Source of the DNA: Candidatus Pantoea formicae
Lineage (GTDB): Bacteria > Pseudomonadota > Gammaproteobacteria > Enterobacterales > Enterobacteriaceae
Assembly: GCF_011752625.1 (NCBI RefSeq)
Contig: NZ_VWXD01000006.1
Span: 186,001 to 250,000 of the forward strand
Length of the DNA: 64,000 nucleotides
Direction of reading: 5' to 3'
In this document: positions 57,841 through 64,000 of the stretch, in pieces
Numbering within the stretch: the first letter of the stretch is position 1
How the letters are laid out: each line of letters begins with the position of its first letter
The notes under the pieces: model-generated
What the model saw: the letters and a program-made list of their open reading frames with translations, nothing else
Databases searched by the model: none
Told to the model about the DNA's origin: nothing
Made by a program: the position numbers and the translations under genes

Positions 57841-59358
57841 TTATTGTTGGATCATCTCTGGATTAACAAACTGCCACAGCAGTTCGAACAAATCAGTGGC
57901 TAACATGCCTCGCGTCCCGCGCTGACGGGCAGCGGCATCAGCTGCTGCCCCATGAGCGACGCAGCCCGCGCAGGCTGCCTCAAATAAATTTAGTTTTTGC
58001 CCGACCAGGGCCGCAATGATGCCGGTCAGCACATCGCCCATACCACCTGACGCCATGCCCGCATTACCCACATCAGCAATCGCCATCTCACCCACCGCGC
58101 TAGCCACAATGGTGCCAGCGCCTTTCAACACCACCACGCCACCATATTGTTTCACCAGGGTCTGCGCGGCATGTAAGCGATCGTGTTCGATTTCAGCGGT
58201 TTTCACACCTAATAAACGTGCCGCTTCGCCGGGGTGCGGCGTAATAATGCGATTCTGACGGTAATCCTGATTGATTGCCAGCAGGTTAAGTGCATCAGCA
58301 TCCCAAAGCATCGGCTTTTCACTGGTCGCTACCTTCTTCAAGGCCTGCTGGGCCCAATCGCGTTGCCCCAACCCCGGTCCGATGGCGATGACATCAGCCC
58401 ATTCCAGCGCGTGATCCAGCGATTTATCACTCAAGGTTTCGACCATCAGCTCTGGCCGCGCGGTAAGAATCGGGCCGATATTATCTTCATGTGTCAGCAC
58501 GCGCACAAGCCCGGCACCGCTGCGCAGTGCCGCCTCCCCCGTCATGCGGATGGCACCCGCGGTGCCCGTATCGCCACCGATGACCAACAGGCGGCCGTGA
58601 TCGCCTTTGTGCGAGGTGGCGCGACGCGGTTTCAGCCAGTGTGTCAGATACTTTGCATCGTAACGCGAGAGGGGGGCCACTTCGCCAGCAAGATAGGCAC
58701 CTAAACCCAGCAAGTCACAATGCAACTGGCCCACGTAATCACGCGCTTTACCGGTCAATTGACCCGGTTTTAACGCGATCATGCTGAGCGTGTGATGAGC
58801 AATAACGGCGCTACCGGGCGTGGTGCCCGTCGCAGCATCAAGCCCTGATGGGATATCAATGGCCAGAACGGGGGCAGCATGCGCATTGGTTAATTCAATT
58901 AGATAATCATACGGAGCAGCAGGGGCGCGATTGATACCTGTGCCCAGCAGCGCATCCACAATCACATCAATCTGTTCTGGCCAAGCGGCTTCCGCTGCAT
59001 GGATGACGCCCCCTGCCGCCAGCCAAGCCTCCTGCGCAAGCCGCGCTTCTTCAGGCAAAGGCTTGTTACCGACACACGCCAGCAAGGTGACATTCAGGCC
59101 CGCCGCTTGCGCCAGCCGCGCCACGACATATCCATCGCCGCCATTGTTGCCATGACCGCACAAAATCAGCCAGTGCTGCGCCTGCGGCCACTGCGCTCTT
59201 GCCAGCTCATAACTCGCCTGACCCGCGCGCTGCATCAGTTCATACAGCGTGACACCCATACTGTCAGCAGCATCACGTTCCAGTTTCCTCATCGCCTGCG
59301 CAGGCCAGACAGAGTGTGATAAACTGCGTGCGTTTGCTTCAACTTCCTGGTTTCTCAT
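57841..59358 (-). CDS. nnr: NAD(P)HX epimerase/ADP-dependent dehydratase (YjeF)
   Basis: A 505-residue two-domain repair enzyme. The N-terminal epimerase domain (about 20-225) has LCGHGNNGGDGYVVARLA and the C-terminal dehydratase (about 235-500) has KGDHGRLLVIGGD and GNAGMASGGMGDVLTGI. It restores NADH and NADPH from their hydrated forms. Its ATG (59358) lies on the opposite strand of the queG ATG, within the same CATG. GAGAGGG supports this start. Confidence 0.96.
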   Translation of the reverse strand: MRNQEVEANARSLSHSVWPAQAMRKLERDAADSMGVTLYELMQRAGQASYELARAQWPQAQHWLILCGHGNNGGDGYVVARLAQAAGLNVTLLACVGNKPLPEEARLAQEAWLAAGGVIHAAEAAWPEQIDVIVDALLGTGINRAPAAPYDYLIELTNAHAAPVLAIDIPSGLDAATGTTPGSAVIAHHTLSMIALKPGQLTGKARDYVGQLHCDLLGLGAYLAGEVAPLSRYDAKYLTHWLKPRRATSHKGDHGRLLVIGGDTGTAGAIRMTGEAALRSGAGLVRVLTHEDNIGPILTARPELMVETLSDKSLDHALEWADVIAIGPGLGQRDWAQQALKKVATSEKPMLWDADALNLLAINQDYRQNRIITPHPGEAARLLGVKTAEIEHDRLHAAQTLVKQYGGVVVLKGAGTIVASAVGEMAIADVGNAGMASGGMGDVLTGIIAALVGQKLNLFEAACAGCVAHGAAADAAARQRGTRGMLATDLFELLWQFVNPEMIQQ

Positions 59359-60496
59359 GTCATACCCTCTCGATCTTCAACAGCTTGCCCAACAGATAAA
59401 ACAGTGGGGGCGCGAACTCGGCTTTCAGCAGGTTGGTATTTGCGATACCGATCTCAGCGCCGAAGAACCTAAACTACAAGCCTGGCTGGAAAAGCAGTAT
59501 CACGGCGAGATGGATTGGATGGCGCGTCACGGCATGATGCGTGCACGTCCACATGAACTGCTGCCCGGCACATTACGCGTGATCAGCGTACGTATGAATT
59601 ATCTTCCCGCTAAAGCCGCTTTTGCCAGCACCTTGAAGAACCCACAGCTGGGCTACGTGAGTCGCTATGCGCTGGGCCGCGATTATCACAAAGTATTGCG
59701 CAATCGACTGAAAAGGCTTGGAGAAATGATCCAGGCACATTGTGGCGAACTCAACTTCCGCCCGTTTGTCGATTCCGCGCCAATACTTGAACGCTCAATT
59801 GCCGCCAAAGCAGGATTGGGCTGGACCGGTAAACATTCACTGATTCTTAACCGTGAAGCGGGCTCCTGGTTCTTCCTCGGCGAGTTGCTGATTGACCTGC
59901 CATTGCCGATTGATAAGCCTCAGGAAGAGCAGTGCGGGCGCTGCGTTGCCTGCATCACCATTTGCCCCACCTCCGCCATTGTTGAACCTTATGTCGTAGA
60001 TGCGCGCCGCTGTATCTCCTATCTCACCATCGAATTGGAAGGCGCCATTCCCGAAGAGTTCCGTCCCCTGATTGGTAATCGAATTTACGGCTGTGATGAC
60101 TGCCAGCTGATTTGCCCATGGAATCGCTATGGCCAACTGACGGATGAAGAAGATTTTTCCCCGCGCGCCGTTCTGCACGCGCCAGAGTTGATCGATTTGT
60201 TCAAATGGGATGAGGCGAAGTTTTTACGCGTCACAGAAGGCTCCGCGATACGACGTATTGGGCATTTGCGCTGGTTAAGAAATGTGGCAGTAGCGTTAGG
60301 TAATGCGCCTTACAGTATGGAGATCATGGAGACACTGAGGTCACGGCTGGGGGAGCATTCGATGCTGGATGAACATATTGATTGGTCAATCAGCCAACAG
60401 CAGCAAAAACGCAGTGAAAATGCAGTTGAAGTCCAGCTTGCGCAGCAAAAAAGGCTGGTACGGGTCATTGAGAAAGGCTTGCCGCGTGATGCCTGA
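59357..60496 (+). CDS. queG: QueG, epoxyqueuosine reductase
   Basis: A 379-residue cobalamin-dependent Fe-S enzyme, exactly the E. coli length. It carries out the last step of queuosine synthesis in tRNA. Two [4Fe-4S] motifs are visible: CGRCVACITICP (near 195-206) and CDDCQLICPWN (near 245-255). The N-terminal SYPLDLQQLAQQI start follows the ATG at 59357, which shares the palindrome CATG with the divergent nnr start; no strong ribosome-binding site precedes it. Downstream lies the datA-like region. Confidence 0.96.
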   Translation: MSYPLDLQQLAQQIKQWGRELGFQQVGICDTDLSAEEPKLQAWLEKQYHGEMDWMARHGMMRARPHELLPGTLRVISVRMNYLPAKAAFASTLKNPQLGYVSRYALGRDYHKVLRNRLKRLGEMIQAHCGELNFRPFVDSAPILERSIAAKAGLGWTGKHSLILNREAGSWFFLGELLIDLPLPIDKPQEEQCGRCVACITICPTSAIVEPYVVDARRCISYLTIELEGAIPEEFRPLIGNRIYGCDDCQLICPWNRYGQLTDEEDFSPRAVLHAPELIDLFKWDEAKFLRVTEGSAIRRIGHLRWLRNVAVALGNAPYSMEIMETLRSRLGEHSMLDEHIDWSISQQQQKRSENAVEVQLAQQKRLVRVIEKGLPRDA

Positions 60497-60528
60497 ACAA
60501 AAAATAGCAAAGGTTATGCGTTAAAACC

Positions 60529-60777
60529 TTTTCCACACGCTGTGCATAAAAATAAAAACTTGTTGTCATTCAATTGTCATAGCAGTTGCAATGCATTATT
60601 TCAACATTTCGAAATAAAATATTATCCAATAAAATCAACTTGTTATTAAAATAATGTAAATAAATAGAGCTGAATTTGGCTTAATAACACCAATGCAAAG
60701 CTGTGGATAACTCTGTTTACGATTTTTTGTAAAATGGCAAGAGTCGCCAGAGAGAATAGCGCTTACGCTGTGGATAA
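60529..60777. promoter_or_regulatory. datA: datA-like DnaA-binding locus with IHF site
   Basis: Four DnaA boxes of the form TTWTNCACA: TTTTCCACA (60529-60537), TGTGCATAA (60541-60549, reverse), and the perfect consensus TGTGGATAA at 60702-60710 and 60769-60777 (both reverse). A weaker TTATCCAAT is at 60622-60630. Between them AATCAACTTGTTA (60633-60645) matches the IHF consensus WATCAANNNNTTR fully. In E. coli datA lies just beyond queG, has an IHF site between DnaA boxes, and promotes hydrolysis of DnaA-ATP after initiation. Confidence 0.78.
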
Positions 60778-61096
60778 TTTTTAAATCAAACGGCAAATGA
60801 GAAATTTTGCATGGAGAGTGACGAGACACTTAACTCATTGATTTTTATAGATTTTACCGCATGGAATGCCGGAAAGGTCGCTATTGTGGACTGAATTGCC
60901 TGGGATGGCAAGCCTTATTGCGTATTTTTTAGCGTCGATCATCCATCATCATGGCGCATATTATCGCGAAAATCTTTTAAGGTAAAAGCGGTTAACAGGC
61001 CCACATTCAACTCAAGTTGGGGCTTAAAATCCACTAAATCCGCAAAAAAGAACGGGTTGATAATTGCTTGTCATCACCTCTCCCACTGTTATTATC

Positions 61097-61115
61097 AATA
61101 ATGATAATCATTTAC
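61097..61115. promoter_or_regulatory. Fur box upstream of the AraC-type regulator
   Basis: AATAATGATAATCATTTAC agrees with the 19-base Fur consensus at 16 positions. It lies 57 bases before the ATG, so it should repress the regulator when iron is plentiful. Confidence 0.78.
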
Positions 61116-61171
61116 AATAAAAATAACACCGCGCGCCAACCAGCAGCGATACGCACGACAGGGAAAACGTT

Positions 61172-62140
61172 ATGGCAGACACAGCAAGGAGTGCGATGGA
61201 CAACTCGCGCCACAATCCCACTCAGGTGGCCCAGCAAGCCCTTCCCGAAGGCTGGGCGCGCATCATTCGAATGGAGCAACCTCGCCCCGGCGTGAATATT
61301 TGCTTTATGAATGGACGCCCGGATAGCGCATGGACCTTCAAAGTTGAGGGCGGCGCTTCTCTCTCAATGAGCATCCTTTTACGCGGCTGTATCGAGGCGG
61401 GCTTTGATAACGGAGAGACTTTTCGCCTGGATGCTGGCTGCGTCAGCCTCACTGCCACCGGTGAACAGGTGTCAGGATGGGATACGCTTACCCCAGAACC
61501 TGAGTTCCGTCTGGTCAATATTCACCTGACGCCAGACGCGTTAGAAGGCATGACCGGTCTCAGCATGGATGACGTGTTGAAATACATGAAGTCCATCCTG
61601 GGCGGGATGCCACACATCAACGCCAGCGTGGCGCAAATGCCCATCTTTAGCGGCCTGCAACGTTTAGCGGCTGAAATTAGTCAGTGTCGTTATCTTGATG
61701 ATAAAGCGAGGAATGTTTTTCTCTGTGCCAAAGTCAGCGAGGCCATCGCAGCGGTGCTGGATAAATGTTCGCGTGAGCATGGTAATGCGTCAACGCTGCG
61801 CGCTGTACCCTCCGACCGACTGCGATTACTGCAAGCGCGGGCCATGCTGGAAGACCGCCATCAGGAAACATGGAGCGTGCAATCACTGGCCGATGCTGTT
61901 GGGTTGAATGAAAAGCGTCTACAGGCGGGCTTTAATGCGTTATACGGTGCCACCGTCCACGAGTCTTTAACACGCATTCGGCTGGATGTCGCGCTAGCCA
62001 TGCTCTCCTCGGGAGCCAGTGTGACAGAAACAGCGCAGGCCGTAGGGTTCGCCAATGTCAGCCACTTCAGCAAGGTGTTCCGGAATCAGTTTGGCATTGC
62101 CCCTAAAAAATGGGCGCACGGACATTTGCCAGAAGAATAA
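61172..62140 (+). CDS. AraC-family regulator, probably of siderophore/heme uptake
   Basis: A 322-residue regulator. The C-terminal AraC DNA-binding domain (about 215-318) has two helix-turn-helix units: SVQSLADAVGLNEKRLQAGF and SVTETAQAVGFANVSHFSKV, ending FRNQFGIAPKKW. The N-terminal half (about 20-190) is the ligand-binding type found in PchR- and YbtA-like regulators, which sense a ferric siderophore and activate its receptor. The neighbouring TonB receptor and the Fur box fit that role. An ATG at 61196 has a stronger AAGGAG site and could be the true start. Ligand unknown. Confidence 0.86.
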   Translation: MADTARSAMDNSRHNPTQVAQQALPEGWARIIRMEQPRPGVNICFMNGRPDSAWTFKVEGGASLSMSILLRGCIEAGFDNGETFRLDAGCVSLTATGEQVSGWDTLTPEPEFRLVNIHLTPDALEGMTGLSMDDVLKYMKSILGGMPHINASVAQMPIFSGLQRLAAEISQCRYLDDKARNVFLCAKVSEAIAAVLDKCSREHGNASTLRAVPSDRLRLLQARAMLEDRHQETWSVQSLADAVGLNEKRLQAGFNALYGATVHESLTRIRLDVALAMLSSGASVTETAQAVGFANVSHFSKVFRNQFGIAPKKWAHGHLPEE

Positions 62141-62482
62141 CCCTCCACTTCTTGCGGCGATTTGCAGCGTACTCACTTAAAAATGGTCGCAATTTGTCAT
62201 CCCAACGTAAGTGTAATGTAAAAATATTTCCGAAATTGACAAGTTTTGTCTGGAATGCGGTAGCCGATATTTTGTTCTTCTCTTAGCATCCTGGCACCTG
62301 CAGAAAAGGTATTCAGATAAATCTTGATTGGTTGAGCCGCTTTTACGATTGCAACTCTCCTTCTCTGAATCCAAACGCCGGACATGTGCGAGATAAAAAC
62401 GAAATAACTATCAATCTCATTATCATTCGCATACTCATAAAAACATAAGGGATTGTTTCCTTTTTAACAGGCTGATACCGAC
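62141..62482. promoter_or_regulatory. Regulatory region of the TonB-dependent receptor
   Basis: 342 bases, AT-rich, no gene. TCAATCT-C-ATTATCA (62411-62425) resembles a Fur box (10 of 14, right half perfect). GACAA-GTT-TTGTC (62238-62250) is an inverted repeat, a possible regulator site. The receptor's ribosome-binding site is weak. Confidence 0.5.
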
Positions 62483-64000
62483 ATGATTTGGGATCGTAAA
62501 GCGGGCAGATATACCGGCACGCTCTCTAAGATTACGTTGTTGACCTTGATGTCATTTTCCAGCGCGCAGACGCTGGCGCAGCAGACTGCCTCCACCGGAG
62601 CGGACGCCAAGCCGACTTCCGCAGATACCCTCACCGTGACGGGAAGTGAGCCTGCTGCACCGCCACCGAAAACCATGCTGAACGCCGGTGCCAGCAAAAA
62701 AGACCTTGAACGCCGCAAAGCCAGCCACCTGAGTGACGTAGTGGACCAGATCTCCGGCACCTCGATGAACAGCCTTTATGCGCGCCCTGATGTGTCGATT
62801 GGCATTCAAGGAGTGGCGGGCTATGGTCGTGTTTCGCAGCAACTTGAAGGCATTTCACAAAACTTTACCGCCTTTACCAGAGATATCGGTCAAACCGGCT
62901 CAATCTATGTTGAGCCACAGTTTCTGCAATCTATTGATGTCACGCGCGGCGTGAATACCTCCACCGGTACACTCGGCAGTCTCGGAGGCAGCGTCAATTT
63001 CCGCTACCTGGATATTGACGACGTGCTGCGTCCCGGTAAATCGCTCGGTGGCATGGTGCGCGGCTCAACGGGTTTCAGTCAGTATGCCAATGGACAAAAA
63101 CCGTCGGGCGCCGCTTTCCTTGCTGGCCGTGATGAAAGCTGGGATGTATTGCTCGGCGTATCACGCAGCAAAAATGATGCTTACAGCGTGGGGAGCAATT
63201 TCAATCAGGGTGAGATGCTTAATGGGTTTCACGCGACCAATCTGCAGTTCTATGATGATCAAAACACTTATTACAATTCGGCCGAAAACTGCCGCTATGG
63301 TGGAGTTACAGGCGTCTCTGGCGGTTTTCAGGATGGCCTGAATAACTGCATGCTGACACCTCAGCGTTTGCAATGGCTAAAACAGGCAGCCAAATCCGGC
63401 GCGCTAAAAGGCACTGAGCGAACAGCTGATTCACAAATGCTCCGCCTACGACATTACTTCAACGACGAATTTAACCAACGCCTGGATTTGTTCGCCTCAG
63501 CCAGCCACTCGCGTTTTGAAAGCGATCAGAAGCCGCAAATTAAAGCGTCTAATAATGGTACTGACGCGGAATGGTTCGGTTCTCCGTGGTCGGTGAAAAA
63601 TGAGCTGGATAGCCGTGTGATCAGCCTGAAATATCAGGGTGAATTTTCTGACCTAATTAACCCCAGCATTCAGATTTACCACGAGCAGCAAAGAAGAAAA
63701 CAGGGCTGGCTCGGTATTGCTGGTTCCTACGCTTATAACCAACCGCTGCATTATGACGTCGATAATCAGTCTAATGGCATCAAGCTGGCTAACAGTAGTC
63801 ATTTCTCACTGCCGGTGGTGGGCAACTGGCGACTGGATGCCGGCGCAGAATTGCGTCGTGAAAAGAAAACTGTTGATAGCCTTTCCGAAGAAGATGCGCT
63901 GCAGAAACAATATGCTCAATGGGGTCTGACCTATGTGGTGCCTGAATGGGACACCGACTCGCGCACTATCACTCAAAGCCTCGCCCTTAATCTCAGCACC
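62483..64000 (+). CDS. TonB-dependent outer-membrane receptor (5' part, HasR-like)
   Basis: The first 506 codons of a TonB-dependent receptor that continues past the window. A signal sequence with a basic start and a hydrophobic stretch ends near QTLAQQ. A TonB-box-like ADTLTVTGS lies near residues 47-55. The plug domain (about 65-175) has SHLSDVVDQISGTSMNSLYA, IQGVAGYGRVSQQLEGISQN and GTLGSLGGSVNFRYLDIDDV. Barrel strands follow. The plug pattern is that of hemoglobin/hemophore (HasR)-type receptors rather than of ferric-siderophore receptors such as FepA; the ligand is therefore uncertain. The stop TAA at 62465 in the same frame fixes the start at 62483 or later. Confidence 0.88.
   Translation, partial: MIWDRKAGRYTGTLSKITLLTLMSFSSAQTLAQQTASTGADAKPTSADTLTVTGSEPAAPPPKTMLNAGASKKDLERRKASHLSDVVDQISGTSMNSLYARPDVSIGIQGVAGYGRVSQQLEGISQNFTAFTRDIGQTGSIYVEPQFLQSIDVTRGVNTSTGTLGSLGGSVNFRYLDIDDVLRPGKSLGGMVRGSTGFSQYANGQKPSGAAFLAGRDESWDVLLGVSRSKNDAYSVGSNFNQGEMLNGFHATNLQFYDDQNTYYNSAENCRYGGVTGVSGGFQDGLNNCMLTPQRLQWLKQAAKSGALKGTERTADSQMLRLRHYFNDEFNQRLDLFASASHSRFESDQKPQIKASNNGTDAEWFGSPWSVKNELDSRVISLKYQGEFSDLINPSIQIYHEQQRRKQGWLGIAGSYAYNQPLHYDVDNQSNGIKLANSSHFSLPVVGNWRLDAGAELRREKKTVDSLSEEDALQKQYAQWGLTYVVPEWDTDSRTITQSLALNLST

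Larger units (their letters stand above)
60497..61171. other. AT-rich gene-free region after queG
   Basis: 675 bases without a supported gene. The first 280 bases hold the DnaA-box/IHF cluster described as datA. The rest is AT-rich sequence with the Fur box and promoter of the AraC-type regulator at its right end. The tRNA-Gly genes (glyVXY) and orn that follow datA in E. coli are absent. Confidence 0.75.

Noticed and set aside
60497..61171. tRNA-Gly genes or a chromosomal origin (oriC) in the AT-rich stretch after queG
   Set aside because: No tRNA-like cloverleaf was seen. The DnaA boxes could suggest oriC, but mnmG and mioC are absent, there are no AT-rich 13-mers in array or GATC cluster, and the position is that of datA.

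Overview
The window is a chromosomal segment of a member of the Enterobacterales. Its proteins read as close relatives of Escherichia coli proteins along their whole length (DiaA, YhaJ, PriB, PurA, MutL, QueG and others), it carries three ERIC elements, and most gene blocks keep E. coli order. The accessory genes, the LysM-bearing AmiB and the paired short palindromes between genes fit the Erwiniaceae (Pantoea/Erwinia-like); that genus-level placement is inference.

Layout. 1-2202: cell-envelope and replication genes lpoA (3' end only), yraN, diaA, dolP. 2236-3969: the divergent pair yhaK/yhaJ. 4009-11535: a nine-gene minus-strand operon that is the most interesting part of the window. It encodes a small PRD protein, an SFCGS-motif protein, DUF4312, two polytopic membrane proteins (DUF4311, DUF4310), an amidohydrolase, a SelA-like PLP enzyme, a KDGP-type aldolase and a PTS-type multidomain regulator. 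The three enzymes suggest breakdown of an N-acylated amino-sugar acid; the four uncharacterised proteins look like an undescribed transporter. 11799-17005: cybC, pmbA, darP, mpl, fbp. 17054-20933: an accessory island between fbp and ppa, with a Ner-like/XRE regulator pair and its operators, a chemoreceptor 3'-end remnant, a RelE-like toxin/XRE antitoxin module, an intact chemoreceptor with a flagellar-type promoter, and yeaL.

21034-33526: ppa, ytfP-tamB-tamA, ytfL with a long structured leader, ytfK, ytfJ, cysQ, cpdB. 33531-34085: a ParE/Phd toxin-antitoxin pair. 34208-37286: fklB, ytfB and the ribosomal operon rpsF-priB-rpsR-rplI. 37671-42755: a small secreted protein, yjfP, a second chemoreceptor (Fur box and sigma-28-like promoter upstream), bsmA, aidB. 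42846-59358: two stress/RNA operons (nsrR-rnr-rlmB; yjeT/purA) and the nnr-tsaE-amiB-mutL-miaA-hfq-hflX-hflK-hflC superoperon, with queG divergent from nnr.

Downstream of queG (60529-60777) lies an AT-rich gene-free stretch with DnaA boxes around a consensus IHF site. It occupies the position of E. coli datA, the locus that switches off DnaA-ATP. Beyond it synteny breaks: an AraC-family regulator and a TonB-dependent receptor (cut by the window edge), each preceded by a Fur-like box, form an iron/heme uptake locus. No tRNA, rRNA, CRISPR array, insertion sequence or prophage was recognised.
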